A stretch of 64,000 nt of DNA from positions 868,001 through 932,000 of the forward strand of contig NZ_JAAKGB010000001.1 in the NCBI RefSeq assembly GCF_011039275.1, given 5' to 3'. This document shows positions 41,779 to 51,402 of the stretch, one piece after another. Position 1 is the stretch's first letter. Every line of letters begins with the position of its first letter. The notes below the pieces were generated by a model. That model searched no databases. It was not told where the DNA came from and saw nothing but the letters and a program-made list of their open reading frames with translations. The translations under genes and the position numbers were made by a program. The stretch comes from Streptococcus hyointestinalis (GTDB lineage: Bacteria > Bacillota > Bacilli > Lactobacillales > Streptococcaceae).

Positions 41779-42829
41779 TATTATTATCCCTGGTTATAAT
41801 GTTGAAGATTATTTGGAACAGTGCTTAGAGTCTATTGTAAATCAGACCTATAAAGATTTGGAGATTATTATTATAAATGATGGCTCAACGGACAACAGCT
41901 TATCCATTTGTCAAAATTTTGCAACTAAAGATACTAGAGTGAAAGTAATTAATAAAGATAATGAAGGTCAAGGAATTTGTAGGAATTTAGGAATTCAGTT
42001 AGCAACTGGTGATTACGTAACTTTTGTTGATTCTGATGATTATTATGATATTGATTCTATTGAACAACTTGTTTTAGGACTTAGTAAATCAAGTGATTTG
42101 GTAATTGGTGGATATAAAAAAGTACTGGATACAGGAGAAATCACCTATGTTGAGAAATACAGTGCAGGCATATGTTCCTATTCACTAGAACACTTTCAAT
42201 TAAGATTTTTAGGAGACTTACCAGATAAGCAAGATAGTGTTAAAGGAACAGTCTGGAATAGTCTATACAAAAGGTCACTTTTACAAAAAAATCATGTTAC
42301 TTTTTTATCCGAGCGTTCTATTTTTTCAGAAGATACGGTTTTTAATTTAGATTATATCGCACATTGTCAGTCGGTTTGTTTAATAGATAGTACAGCGTAT
42401 AATTATAGCTTGAATCTCGAGTCGACATCAACAAAATATGATGAGGATAAATTAGCTAAGGTAAATGATTATTATATTTTTTTATGTAATCGTTTTGAAA
42501 ATAATGAAACTTCTATTTTACGTTCGCAGCGTTTTTATCTGTTTACTGTAAAAAAGTGTTTGCAGCAAGTTGTTAATAAGCCAACTTCTAAATCTTTCAA
42601 GGCAATGTCAACTGAAATTAAACAAATTACCAGTGACTCTGTAGTTAGTGAGGTCTTAAAGCAATATCCTATTACAAAGTTAGCTCGTAAAACATATCTT
42701 ATGCTTTGGTTAGTAAAACATCAATGGACGACCATTCTTACCTTTCTCATCAGATACTCTCTTGGACGAAACCAGAATTATATAAAAAGGATTCAGACTC
42801 TTGAAACTTCTAAAAAATTATTTTTATAA
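41768..42829 (+). CDS. Glycosyltransferase family 2, capsule-specific
   Basis: A 353-residue GT-A enzyme: ISIIIPGYNVEDYLEQCLESI, IIINDGSTDNSLSIC, DNEGQGICRNLGIQLATGDYVTFVDSDDYYD (canonical nucleotide and DxD motifs), EDTVFNLDY near 190. The C terminus is basic and hydrophobic. ATG at 41768 overlaps the wzy end by 11 nt; GTG at 41756 is an alternative. Confidence 0.85.
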   Translation: MLISIIIPGYNVEDYLEQCLESIVNQTYKDLEIIIINDGSTDNSLSICQNFATKDTRVKVINKDNEGQGICRNLGIQLATGDYVTFVDSDDYYDIDSIEQLVLGLSKSSDLVIGGYKKVLDTGEITYVEKYSAGICSYSLEHFQLRFLGDLPDKQDSVKGTVWNSLYKRSLLQKNHVTFLSERSIFSEDTVFNLDYIAHCQSVCLIDSTAYNYSLNLESTSTKYDEDKLAKVNDYYIFLCNRFENNETSILRSQRFYLFTVKKCLQQVVNKPTSKSFKAMSTEIKQITSDSVVSEVLKQYPITKLARKTYLMLWLVKHQWTTILTFLIRYSLGRNQNYIKRIQTLETSKKLFL

Positions 42830-44222
42830 TGCAACTTATCAAATTATAGCTATCATTATCCCTTTAATAACAGTACCTTATATTTCGAGGTCCCTAGGTC
42901 CTGAATCGGTGGGTATAAATTCTTATACTAATTCGATTATGACTTATTTTGTTTTATTTGCTAATTTAGGGATGACTGTATATGGGAATCGAGCTATATC
43001 TTATAGTCGTGATTCAGAAGCAGCGAGAAGTCAGAAATTCTGGGAGATTGTTGCCATCCAGTTTTTAATGGCGTTTTTATCCTTTATAGCTTTGATGATT
43101 TTTATTCAGATTTATCAGGATTATAAGTACTACCTCATGCTACCATCCGTACAACTTTTAGCAACAGCAGTTGACATATCTTGGTTTTTTGCTGGCTTAG
43201 AAGAGTTTAAGAAAACAGTTGTTAGAAACATGATTGTTAAACTCTTATCAACTGTCGCTATCTTTTTATTTGTTCATTCTCCCAAAGATTTAGGGTTATA
43301 TATACTTTTGTTAGCAGTCTCAACTTTATTGGGAAATTTAACCCTTTGGACTTATTTACGTCAATATGTTGCTAGGTTCCAGTTTAAAGATTTAAATTTA
43401 ATCCCTCATTTATCACCTGGTATGGTATTGTTTGTTCCTCAATTGGCTACCAGTGTATTTATGACTTTGAATAAAATAGTTTTAGGAGATTTATCAACCT
43501 TGTCACAAACGGGCTATTTTGCTAATTCGGCTAAAGTTGTACGTATTCTACTTTCTTTCATTACATCTATTGGAACGGTCATATTTCCTAGAATTGCTAA
43601 TAGTTTTGCTAAAAAAGATCATGAGTCGGTTCATAAATACCTCAGTTTATCATTTAATATGGTCACTTTAATATCATTTCCAGTTGTGGCAGGAGTTATT
43701 GCGATTAGTAGCCCATTTTCATCAATATATTTTGGAAGTGATTTTAAAGGTATCGATATTGTATTAGCTTTATTAGTAATCGAATTAATCTTTATGGGAT
43801 GGTCATCTGTATTAGGAAATCAATTTTTAGTGGCTATTAATAGGACAAAAGGCTTGACTGTTTCAATAGTATGTTCAGTCGTTGTATCATTATGCTTGTC
43901 GATGTATTTGGTTCCTACATATGGAGCGGTAGGAGCAGCTATTTCATCTGTTATAGGCGAATTCACAATTGTCTTAGTGCAGTTATGGTATGTCAAAAAG
44001 TTTACGGCTGTTATGCGCCTTTTTGAAGAAGTTCCAATCTATTTCATAGCAAGTGTAATAATGTTAATAGCTTGTAAATTGGTGGGGAGCATCGTGTTAA
44101 GCAACTTGCTGCAGGTTATAGTAGAAGTTATTACAGGTGGTTTAGTTTATGGTGGAGCTATTCTGCTATTAAGACCTAAATCTATACATAATATATTACA
44201 TTATGTAATATCAAGAAATTAG
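42801..44222 (+). CDS. wzx: Capsule repeat-unit flippase Wzx
   Basis: A 473-residue membrane protein of the polysaccharide transport/MATE-like superfamily with about twelve to fourteen hydrophobic helices. The N terminus NYFYNATYQIIAIIIPLITVPYISRSLGPESVGINSY is typical. It flips lipid-linked repeat units across the membrane. The start is TTG within the end of the preceding gene (29-nt overlap). It is the last gene of the cassette before a strong terminator. Confidence 0.88.
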   Translation: MKLLKNYFYNATYQIIAIIIPLITVPYISRSLGPESVGINSYTNSIMTYFVLFANLGMTVYGNRAISYSRDSEAARSQKFWEIVAIQFLMAFLSFIALMIFIQIYQDYKYYLMLPSVQLLATAVDISWFFAGLEEFKKTVVRNMIVKLLSTVAIFLFVHSPKDLGLYILLLAVSTLLGNLTLWTYLRQYVARFQFKDLNLIPHLSPGMVLFVPQLATSVFMTLNKIVLGDLSTLSQTGYFANSAKVVRILLSFITSIGTVIFPRIANSFAKKDHESVHKYLSLSFNMVTLISFPVVAGVIAISSPFSSIYFGSDFKGIDIVLALLVIELIFMGWSSVLGNQFLVAINRTKGLTVSIVCSVVVSLCLSMYLVPTYGAVGAAISSVIGEFTIVLVQLWYVKKFTAVMRLFEEVPIYFIASVIMLIACKLVGSIVLSNLLQVIVEVITGGLVYGGAILLLRPKSIHNILHYVISRN

Positions 44223-44243
44223 GAATTCTTATATACTAATATT

Positions 44244-44279
44244 AAAATCCCTTAGATAGCGATTAATCTAAGGGATTTT
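44244..44279 (+). terminator. Terminator of the capsule operon
   Basis: AAAATCCCTTAGAT-AGCGATTA-ATCTAAGGGATTTT is a perfect 14-bp stem; the 3' arm ends in a short T run. Confidence 0.88.
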
Positions 44280-44287
44280 AGATAGAG

Positions 44288-44431
44288 TTAAAATTGCTTT
44301 TTTAACCACTGATTAAAGTGGTAAGGGATACTATCATTGCGGTAGAAACCAGCATAGAGGAAAGTATAGATATCCCTATCATCAAAGATATCAACTAACT
44401 TAAATTTATCACTAAACTCAGAATCTGTCAA
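44288..44431 (-). pseudogene. Gene remnant behind the capsule locus, unidentified
   Basis: A 47-codon open segment on the minus strand ends in IPYHFNQWLKKQF-stop, with DIFDDRDIYTFLYAGFYRND before it. It has no RBS or ATG and a stop directly upstream. The composition is protein-like, as of the C terminus of a sugar-modifying enzyme, but I do not recognise the family. It is probably the tail of a capsule gene left by an earlier cassette exchange. Confidence 0.45.
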
Positions 44432-44484
44432 TTATTTTAGTAATCTTTATATATATTGGAACATATGGACTACTGGGTAATATA

Positions 44485-44493
44485 TGTTATAAT
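44485..44493 (+). promoter_or_regulatory. Extended -10 promoter of truB, apparently leaderless
   Basis: TGTTATAAT (extended -10) ends only 7 nt before the truB ATG, so transcription would start at or next to the start codon. No RBS is visible between them. Confidence 0.6.
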
Positions 44494-44500
44494 AGTAATT

Positions 44501-45385
44501 ATGATTACAGGTATTATCACTTTAAAGAAAGAAGCGGGGATGACGTCGCATGATGCGGTGTTTCGTTTGCGTCGCTTATTAAGGGAAAAAAAGATTGGGC
44601 ATGGAGGGACGCTGGATCCTGATGTAGTGGGTGTTTTGCCGATTGCTGTTGGTAAGGCGACACGGGTTTTAGAGTACATGACAGACAGTGGAAAAGTCTA
44701 TGAGGGAGAGGCGACACTCGGTTTTTCAGCGACCACAGAAGATAGCAGTGGTGAGCTCGTTGCTAAAACGCCTGTATCAAAGGAACTCTCAGAAGCAGAA
44801 GTTGATGAAGCGATTGCTTCTTTGGTTGGCGACATCACGCAGATTCCTCCCATGTACTCTGCTGTTAAGGTCAACGGTAAAAAGCTTTATGAGTATGCAC
44901 GGGCTGGGCAAACCGTTGAGCGTCCACAGCGCCAAGTGACCATTCACAGCTTTACCCGCACAAGCCCGCTAGAGTTTGATGGTGAGTGCTGTCTCTTTCG
45001 TTTCCGAGTTGCCTGCAGTAAGGGCACGTACGTTAGGACTTTGGCAGTGGACTTAGGGGCTAAGTTAGGCTATAGCAGCCACATGTCACACCTGACTCGT
45101 ACGGCTTCGGCAGGATTATACCTAGAGGATGCGTTGACACTCTCACAGTTAGCAGATAAGGTGGAGCAACATGACATGAGCTTTTTATTGCCCATAGAGT
45201 ACGGCGTTCTCGACCTTCCTAGATGTGAGCTCAATCAAGCGCAGAAAGAAGATGTGTCCTTTGGGCGCTCTATTAGGCTTTCTGAGGAAGCTGACTTGCT
45301 AGCGGCTTTTTATAAGGACAAGGTCATCGCCATCTTGGAGAGAAGAGATGGTCAGCAGTACAAGCCGAAAAAAGTATTGCTATAG
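44501..45385 (+). CDS. truB: tRNA pseudouridine55 synthase TruB
   Basis: A 294-residue enzyme forming the T-loop pseudouridine of tRNAs. N-terminal [20 protein letters not shown], catalytic Asp in [16 protein letters not shown], then [19 protein letters not shown] and [15 protein letters not shown]; the length is normal. An in-frame start 45 nt upstream would add a hydrophobic stretch foreign to TruB, so ATG 44501 is chosen, although it has no RBS. ribF follows by 12 nt, the common truB-ribF pair. Confidence 0.93.
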   Translation: MITGIITLKKEAGMTSHDAVFRLRRLLREKKIGHGGTLDPDVVGVLPIAVGKATRVLEYMTDSGKVYEGEATLGFSATTEDSSGELVAKTPVSKELSEAEVDEAIASLVGDITQIPPMYSAVKVNGKKLYEYARAGQTVERPQRQVTIHSFTRTSPLEFDGECCLFRFRVACSKGTYVRTLAVDLGAKLGYSSHMSHLTRTASAGLYLEDALTLSQLADKVEQHDMSFLLPIEYGVLDLPRCELNQAQKEDVSFGRSIRLSEEADLLAAFYKDKVIAILERRDGQQYKPKKVLL

Positions 45386-45397
45386 AAAAGAGCAACG

Positions 45398-46330
45398 ATG
45401 GAGATTTATAACGTGACGCACTACAGTCAGCTTGATGGAGCAGACGAGACTGTTCTTGTGCTTGGTTATTTTGATGGTCTTCATAGAGGACATAAGGCTT
45501 TTTTTGCTAAGGCAAGGGAGATTGCGCAAAAAGAGCAACTCAAGATTGTTGTGCTGACCTTTCATGAGAGTCCTCAGCTAGCTTTTGCCAAGTTTCGCCC
45601 TGACTTACTCAATCATCTGACCTATCCTGAAAAACGCTATGAAAAGTTCGCAGAGTATGGTGTTGATAGGCTGTATCTGACAGACTTTACCACCGCTTTT
45701 TCACATATTTCCTCAGATGATTTTATCACGCAGTTTATAAAAGGGCTGAATGCTAAGGCTGTTGTTGTGGGCTTTGATTATAAGTTTGGACATAATCGCA
45801 CTAATAGTGATTATCTGGCTAGAAATTTTGATGGCGACGTCTACACTATCCCGCAAGTGTCAGAGGGCGGGGACAAGATCAGCTCCACTCGTATCCGAAA
45901 GTTGATTGCCGAAGGGCAAGTCGCACAGGCAAATAAGCTCCTAGGCTATCCTTTTTCGACACGAGGTATCGTAGTGCATGGAGATGCTAGAGGGCGTACT
46001 ATCGGTTTTCCAACAGCCAATCTAGCGCCGATTTATAGGACTTTTCTGCCTGCGGACGGGGTTTATGTGACCAAGGTGCGTGTGGCAGGCAAGCTCTATG
46101 ACGCTATGACCAGTGTCGGAAAAAATGTCACTTTTGGTGGGACAGAGTTAAGGTTAGAAGCCCATCTCTTTGATTTTTCAGAAGACATTTACGGAGAGAC
46201 TATCGAGATTATCTGGTTGGATAAAATTCGTGAAATGATTAAATTTTCAGGAATTGATGAATTAGTACTACATCTCGAAAAAGATAGAGGATTTACACTA
46301 AATTGGAAAAAAAATAGTCAAAAGTCGTAA
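45398..46330 (+). CDS. ribF: Bifunctional riboflavin kinase / FAD synthetase RibF
   Basis: A 310-residue protein making FMN and FAD. N-terminal FAD synthetase (nucleotidyltransferase) domain: [45 protein letters not shown]-terminal flavokinase domain from about 180: [39 protein letters not shown]. No defects are seen. Probably co-transcribed with truB. Confidence 0.95.
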   Translation: MEIYNVTHYSQLDGADETVLVLGYFDGLHRGHKAFFAKAREIAQKEQLKIVVLTFHESPQLAFAKFRPDLLNHLTYPEKRYEKFAEYGVDRLYLTDFTTAFSHISSDDFITQFIKGLNAKAVVVGFDYKFGHNRTNSDYLARNFDGDVYTIPQVSEGGDKISSTRIRKLIAEGQVAQANKLLGYPFSTRGIVVHGDARGRTIGFPTANLAPIYRTFLPADGVYVTKVRVAGKLYDAMTSVGKNVTFGGTELRLEAHLFDFSEDIYGETIEIIWLDKIREMIKFSGIDELVLHLEKDRGFTLNWKKNSQKS

Positions 46331-46337
46331 AATTGTG

Positions 46338-46343
46338 TATAAT
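46338..46343 (+). promoter_or_regulatory. -10 element before the Spx-like gene
   Basis: TATAAT, 30 nt before the ATG; a weak -35 (TAGTCA) is 17 nt upstream, inside the end of ribF. Confidence 0.45.
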
Positions 46344-46373
46344 ATTCTTAGAGTAAAATTAAGAGGAGCTTTC

Positions 46374-46790
46374 ATGATTACTTTATTTCTATCTCCTAGT
46401 TGTACGAGTTGCCGTAAAGCACGTGCTTGGCTGACCAAACATCATCTCGAGTTCAAAGAACATAATATTGTGACAAGCCCTTTGACCAAAGAAGAGTTAC
46501 TGTCCATTTTGGCACTAACAGAAAATGGCACAGAGGATATTATTTCGACGCGTTCAAAGGTTTTTCAGAGGTTAGAGATTGATGTGGATGATTTGTCAGT
46601 TTCTGATTTGATTGACCTTATTTCTGAAAATCCAAGTCTTTTGCGTCGCCCCATTATTTTGGATAACAAGCGGATGCAGATTGGTTTTAATGAAGCTGAA
46701 ATCAGAGCCTTTTTACCTAGAGATTATCGTATGCAGGAGTTACAAGAGGCAACTATAGAAGCAGCAATTGCGGGAGCAACTGAAAGATAA
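46374..46790 (+). CDS. Spx/ArsC-family regulator
   Basis: A 138-residue thioredoxin-fold protein. The CTSC redox motif sits at the N terminus ([19 protein letters not shown]), then [16 protein letters not shown], and the conserved [29 protein letters not shown]. Spx proteins bind the RNA polymerase alpha C-terminal domain in disulfide stress; streptococci carry two Spx paralogues and I cannot tell which this is. ATG at 46374 after AAGAGGAG. Confidence 0.9.
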   Translation: MITLFLSPSCTSCRKARAWLTKHHLEFKEHNIVTSPLTKEELLSILALTENGTEDIISTRSKVFQRLEIDVDDLSVSDLIDLISENPSLLRRPIILDNKRMQIGFNEAEIRAFLPRDYRMQELQEATIEAAIAGATER

Positions 46791-47058
46791 CTATGCCTAT
46801 CCCCTTGATTTGTCATGGAGCACTGATGAGATTGCAACAGTGCTTTCTTTTTTAAATCAAGTGGAAAAAGCTTATGAACATAAAGTAGAAGCAGAAGCTG
46901 TTTTAGACAGCTATGCAGACTTTAAGCACATCGTTAGAAGCAAAGCACAGGAAAAGCAAATAGACCGTGACTTTGAAAAAACCAGTGGCTACTCAACCTA
47001 CCCAGTGGTCAAAGCAGCCAAAGCAAAAGGGAAAGGACTGATTTCTCTTGGAAAGTAA
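46780..47058 (+). CDS. UPF0223 family protein
   Basis: A small cytosolic protein of about 92 residues with the family pattern [54 protein letters not shown]. Function unknown. The family N terminus ([10 protein letters not shown]) aligns with CTG at 46780, where ATG would be expected; TTG 12 nt upstream also opens the frame. It overlaps the Spx-like gene by 11 nt and the next gene by 11 nt. Confidence 0.8.
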   Translation: MKDNYAYPLDLSWSTDEIATVLSFLNQVEKAYEHKVEAEAVLDSYADFKHIVRSKAQEKQIDRDFEKTSGYSTYPVVKAAKAKGKGLISLGK

Positions 47059-47821
47059 ATTTGCGTTTGCAAAACAGCTGATTAGAGAAGCTGGGCAGTT
47101 GATTTTAAAGCATTTGTCTGATGAGCTTGTGGTTGAGGAAAAAGGGCGATTTGATGACCTTGTCACTTCACTAGATAAGGAAGTGCAGGATTTTCTTGTC
47201 ACTGAGATTCACAAGCACTACCCAGCAGATGCGATTTTAGCTGAGGAAAATGACCTCCGTCACTCTGTGACAGACGGCAAGGTTTGGGTGCTTGATCCGA
47301 TTGATGGAACGGTCAATTTCATCGTGCAAAGGGATTATTTTGCCATTTTGATTGCTTATTATGAGGATGGTTTGGGTCAGTTTGGCTTGATTTATGATGT
47401 TATCACTGACCGACTTATCCACGGCGGCGGTATTTTCGATGGTTATATGAACGATGAGCTCTTATCGCCTTATCAGGATAAACCGCTCTCTAGAAGTCTG
47501 ATTGGTGGCAACAGCGGCATATATGCTCAAAATGACCACGGCATTCGTGATTTTATCCAGCAAAGTTTGGGCTTGCGTGTCTATGGTGGTGCAGGGATTA
47601 GTATGGGCTATGTTCTCACTGGAAAGCTGATGGCCTACTTTTCTTATCTACAACCGGGGGATTATGCGGCTGCTAAAATCTTAGGTGATAAACTTGGTTA
47701 TGTCCTTTTGACGCTAGATGGCACTGAACCTGACTTTACCCATCGTCAAAAGGTCATGTTTGTGCCCAAGGTGAAATTACCACTCATCAAAAAAACCATG
47801 AGCTCTCCTGAAAATTCGTGA
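47048..47821 (+). CDS. Inositol monophosphatase family protein (SuhB/CysQ-like)
   Basis: A 257-residue Mg-dependent phosphatase. Metal site 1 LAEEND, site 2 [21 protein letters not shown], and site 3 [11 protein letters not shown] with [10 protein letters not shown]. The last is normally PWDYAAAK with Trp before the ligand Asp; here TGG reads GGG. The substrate is not known. TTG start inside the end of the UPF0223 gene. Confidence 0.87.
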   Translation: MESKFAFAKQLIREAGQLILKHLSDELVVEEKGRFDDLVTSLDKEVQDFLVTEIHKHYPADAILAEENDLRHSVTDGKVWVLDPIDGTVNFIVQRDYFAILIAYYEDGLGQFGLIYDVITDRLIHGGGIFDGYMNDELLSPYQDKPLSRSLIGGNSGIYAQNDHGIRDFIQQSLGLRVYGGAGISMGYVLTGKLMAYFSYLQPGDYAAAKILGDKLGYVLLTLDGTEPDFTHRQKVMFVPKVKLPLIKKTMSSPENS

Positions 47822-47893
47822 AAAACTTGAAATTCTCTTGAAAAAAATAGAAATAGTAGTAAACTAGAGGTATCAAACGCAAGGAGGATTTTT

Positions 47894-48274
47894 GTGAAGT
47901 TATACGTTCAGTTGATGTATATTTTGATTTTTTCACTGTTGGGAGAATGTCTATCAACTTCTTTTTCATTGCCCGTACCAGGAAGCATTATCGGCTTAGT
48001 CTTACTTTTTCTTTCTTTGCAGTTTAAAATCATCAGACTACGCCACATTTATGATGTCGGTCAGTTTTTGCTGAGCAATATGACGATTTTATTCTTTCCG
48101 GCAGCCGTTGGGGTCATGGATAAGTTTGATGTTATCGCCCCGAATCTTGTCGGTATTGTCGTGATTACCTTGGGAGCTATTGTACTCAATATCGCAACCC
48201 TTGGTTTGGTCGTACCAGTGATTAAGAGACGTTATGAAGGCGATTATGTAGATGGGAGGACTAGTCGTGAGTAG
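47894..48274 (+). CDS. LrgA/CidA-family holin-like protein
   Basis: A 126-residue membrane protein with four hydrophobic helices; the family motif is SLPVPGSIIGLVLLF and MTILFFPAAVGVMDKF. In streptococci LrgA works with LrgB in pyruvate uptake and control of autolysis; which applies here is inference. The GTG start follows AAGGAGGA, an excellent RBS. Overlaps the LrgB-like gene by 8 nt. Confidence 0.87.
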   Translation: MKLYVQLMYILIFSLLGECLSTSFSLPVPGSIIGLVLLFLSLQFKIIRLRHIYDVGQFLLSNMTILFFPAAVGVMDKFDVIAPNLVGIVVITLGAIVLNIATLGLVVPVIKRRYEGDYVDGRTSRE

Positions 48275-48962
48275 TCTTGTGACCAATCCTATGTTGGGGA
48301 TTATGTTGTCTATTATGAGCTATTTAGTAGGGCTTTTGGTCTTTAGACGGTTTCCGCATCCTCTGACGACACCTTTATTGGTCGCTACGATAGCGCTCAT
48401 CATCTTTTTGAAGCTGACGCATATTTCCTACCATGACTACTATATCGGTGGGGCTTACCTAAACATGCTGATAGTACCATCAACGGTGGCGCTGGGTATT
48501 CCTTTGTACCGCTCCTTTCACTTGATGAAGCACCATATTAGAAGTATTTTGATTAGTATTACAATAGCAACGCTGATAAATACACTCTATACTGCCTTGG
48601 TCGCTAAGTTTTTTGGAATGAAGTATTTTCTAGCGATTTCTTTATTTCCCAAATCGGTCACTACTGCCATGGCTATTGGTATCACGGACAAGATGAGGGG
48701 GATTATGACAGTGACCTTGGTTGTGGTTGTTGTGACGGGGATCTTAACCAGTGTTCTTGGACCGACCCTGCTCAACTGGTTTAAGATTGACGATCCTGTT
48801 GCTATCGGCTTAGCACTAGGCGGTACAGGTCACGCTATCGGGACGGGCGCTGCTTTTAAATACGGCTATGTCGAGGGAGCTATGGCAGGGCTTGCTATTG
48901 GTATCACTGGTATTATGTATGTGATTGTCAGCCCACTGATTGCACAATTAGTATTAACTTGA
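48267..48962 (+). CDS. LrgB/CidB-family membrane protein
   Basis: About 231 residues with the LrgB core: NMLIVPSTVALGIPLYR, SLFPKSVTTAMAIGIT, GLALGGTGHAIGTGAAFKYG and EGAMAGLAIGITGIM. Multi-pass membrane partner of the preceding LrgA-like protein. GTG at 48267 with GGGAGG is the likely start; an ATG at 48252 precedes it but would place the RBS inside the gene. Confidence 0.87.
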   Translation: MSSLVTNPMLGIMLSIMSYLVGLLVFRRFPHPLTTPLLVATIALIIFLKLTHISYHDYYIGGAYLNMLIVPSTVALGIPLYRSFHLMKHHIRSILISITIATLINTLYTALVAKFFGMKYFLAISLFPKSVTTAMAIGITDKMRGIMTVTLVVVVVTGILTSVLGPTLLNWFKIDDPVAIGLALGGTGHAIGTGAAFKYGYVEGAMAGLAIGITGIMYVIVSPLIAQLVLT

Positions 48963-48965
48963 GAG

Positions 48966-48995
48966 AAGTCTGTTAGCATGCTAACAGACTTTTTT
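48966..48995 (+). terminator. Terminator of lrgAB-like genes
   Basis: AAGTCTGTTAGC-AT-GCTAACAGACTTTTTT, a perfect stem with T tail, 3 nt after the stop. Confidence 0.92.
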
Positions 48996-49042
48996 GCTCA
49001 GATTAGAGTAAGGAAAAGACCCACAAAAGGGGGATTTTATAG

Positions 49043-49048
49043 TATAAT
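49043..49048 (+). promoter_or_regulatory. -10 element of rsmF, apparently leaderless
   Basis: TATAAT ends 6 nt before the ATG, leaving no room for a ribosome binding site in the transcript. Confidence 0.5.
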
Positions 49049-49054
49049 AGAACT

Positions 49055-50365
49055 ATGAATTTACCAGTAGATTTTATCCAAAAATACGAGCAATTGCTTG
49101 GCGATGAGGCACCAGCTTTTTTTGCGAGTTTTGACGATGAAGCGGTAGCCGCTTTTCGGACAAATCCCCTCAAAAAAGCACAAGTCGCATTTGATCAAGC
49201 CATTCCTCAGACGCCGTGGGGGCACTATGGCAAGATTTCTGGCAAGTCGCCTGCTCACACGACAGGTCTCGTCTACTCTCAAGAGCCTGCTGCACAAATG
49301 GTAGCACAGGTCGCTAGTCCACAAAAGGGCATGCGGGTACTAGACTTGTCAGCAGCGCCTGGAGGTAAGTCCACGCACTTTCTTTCTTATTTGGACAATA
49401 CAGGCCTCCTAGTGAGTAACGACATCTCAACCAAGCGTAGCAAGGTACGGGCTGAAAATATCGAGCGTTTTGGGGCTCGCAATGTCATCGTGACGAACGA
49501 ATCTTCTGAGCGTTTAGCTAAGGCTTTCCCAGCCTATTTTGCCATGATTGTATTTGATGGACCTTGCTCGGGTGAAGGGATGGTTCGGAAAGACCCAGCT
49601 GCCATGCAGTATTGGCACCGTGACGATCCTAGTGAGTGTGCGACTCTGCAAAAAGAGATTTTACAAGAAGCGCTGAAAATGCTAGCTGTTGGAGGTAGTC
49701 TCGTCTATTCGACCTGCACTTTGTCACCAGAGGAAAATGAAGGTGTTGTTAGCTGGTTATTAGAAGAATATCCTTACTTAGAGCTGGTGGATGTGCCCAA
49801 GATAAATGGGATGGTCGCAGGGATTGATATGCCAGAGGTGGCACGCATGTATCCGCATCATTTTAAGGGTGAAGGGCAGTTTGTTGCACGATTGCAGGAT
49901 ACTCGTCCAAAAGAGACGGTGACTTGTAAACAAGCCAAAAGCAATCTGACTAGGCAACAGCAGACCTACTGGCAAGACTTTGCGGCGCAGCACTTAACAC
50001 ATCCTCTAGAGGGCGTGTTGCAGGTGTTGGGGGAACAATTGTACCTGCTTCCAGCAGGCTTGCCTGACCTGAAAAAGGTGAAGCTTGTTCGCAACGGGCT
50101 TCATTTAGGAACCTTCAAAAAAGGACGTTTTGAGCCATCTTTTGCACTTTGACTTTCTCTATCATCTGACGAAGTTAGCCATACAATCGCAATTGCTATA
50201 GAACAGTTTGCTATCTATGTCTCTGGAAATGTCGTCCAATTAGACAGGTCTCTTCCTAACGGTTGGTACCCAGTCTTATGCCAATGGAATGGCTTGGGCT
50301 TTGCTAAAGTAACGGGTGGCGTACTCAAGAATTTTTACCCAAAAGGCTTGCGATTTCAGGTCTAA
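49055..50365 (+). pseudogene. rsmF: 16S rRNA m5C methyltransferase RsmF (NOL1/NOP2/Sun family), nonsense-interrupted
   Basis: A 436-codon AdoMet RNA methyltransferase. N-terminal NPLKK and YSQEPAAQMVA; AdoMet loop VLDLSAAPGGKSTHFLSYL; VFDGPCSGEGMVRKDP; catalytic VYSTCTLSPEENEGVV. TGA at 50150-50152 (PSFAL-stop-LSLSSDE; GGA to TGA likely) removes the 71-residue C-terminal PUA-like RNA-binding part, which continues through NGWYPVLCQWNGLGFAKVTG to GLRFQV. CQWNGLGF for CQGNGLGF fits GGG to TGG. The catalytic domain would still be made. Confidence 0.88.
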
Positions 50366-50514
50366 CTGTTATTGCATACAATCTTTAAAAAGACTACTAG
50401 GCAAGCTAGTTTTCTTATGATATAGTGACATGAGAAGATTTTAACATGAGAGTATCTTCGCTTATCTCATTTGAGATAATATATATGATTTAACTTAGAA
50501 TAGGATTGGTGTTT
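50366..50514 (+). other. Leader/promoter region before pstS
   Basis: An AT-rich 149-nt gap. It holds TATAGTGACATG and an imperfect inverted repeat CTTATCTCATTTGAGATAAT before the pstS RBS. I see no confident promoter or PhoP/Pho-box repeats. Confidence 0.35.
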
Positions 50515-51381
50515 ATGAAAAAAAGACACAAGATTTTGACACTGACTTTAGTGGCTTTATCCGTTTTGTCCCTTAGCGCTTGTGCAAAGTGGATTGATAA
50601 AGGGCAATCCATCAATAGCGTTGGCTCAACTTCTCTCCAACCCTTAGTAGAAGCGGCAGCTGAAGAGTTTGCTTCTCAGCACGTCGGCAAAACCATCAAT
50701 GTCCAAGGTGGCGGTTCAGGAACTGGTCTTTCTCAAGTGCAGTCAGGAGCTGTTCAAATCGGAAACAGTGACGTCTTTGCCCAAGAAAAAGAGGGTATTG
50801 CTGCCAAAATCCTCAAAGACCACCAAGTAGCGGTAGCTGGTCTTGCTGTTATCGTCAATAGTGAGGTCAAGGTTGATAATTTAACAACCGCGCAGTTGCG
50901 TGATATTTTCACTGGAAAAATCACCAACTGGAAAGAGCTGGGTGGACAAGATTTAGAGATTTCTATCATTAACCGGGCGGCAAGTTCTGGTTCACGTGCG
51001 ACTTTTGATACGACTATCATGGACGGAAAGAGCGCTATTCGTAGCCAAGAGCAAGATTCAAACGGTATGGTCAAGTCAATCGTCTCACAAACACCTGGAG
51101 CGATTTCTTACCTTGCCTTTGCCTATGTTGATGACTCGGTTCAGACACTGAAGTTAAATGGTTATGAGCCAACAGCTGCTAATGTTGCGACCAATAAGTG
51201 GATTTTATGGTCTTATGAGCATATGTATACCAAAGGTGCCGCCAAAGGCTTAACCAAAGAGTTCATCGACTTTATGCTCAGCGATGAAGTTCAAAATCCT
51301 ATCGTTAGAAATATGGGATATATCTCTATAAACGATATGAAAGTCACTAAAGATGCTGATGGCAATGTCACAGCTAAATGA
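50515..51381 (+). CDS. pstS: Phosphate ABC transporter substrate-binding lipoprotein PstS
   Basis: A 288-residue lipoprotein: basic n-region MKKRHK, hydrophobic segment, lipobox LSLSAC with Cys at about 23. Phosphate-binding motifs are [40 protein letters not shown] and [16 protein letters not shown] at 50515 gives a normal signal peptide; the TTG three codons earlier is less likely. First gene of the phosphate operon. Confidence 0.94.
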   Translation: MKKRHKILTLTLVALSVLSLSACAKWIDKGQSINSVGSTSLQPLVEAAAEEFASQHVGKTINVQGGGSGTGLSQVQSGAVQIGNSDVFAQEKEGIAAKILKDHQVAVAGLAVIVNSEVKVDNLTTAQLRDIFTGKITNWKELGGQDLEISIINRAASSGSRATFDTTIMDGKSAIRSQEQDSNGMVKSIVSQTPGAISYLAFAYVDDSVQTLKLNGYEPTAANVATNKWILWSYEHMYTKGAAKGLTKEFIDFMLSDEVQNPIVRNMGYISINDMKVTKDADGNVTAK

Positions 51382-51402
51382 TTTTCAGATTGGAAAGAGA
51401 AC

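Noticed and set aside
9292..50365. Stop-codon reassignment or recoding (TAG/TGA read as an amino acid)
   Set aside because: All three stops occur internally, at positions for Glu, Gly, Leu and others, and all three also end intact genes. No suppressor tRNA, SelC or PylT is seen.
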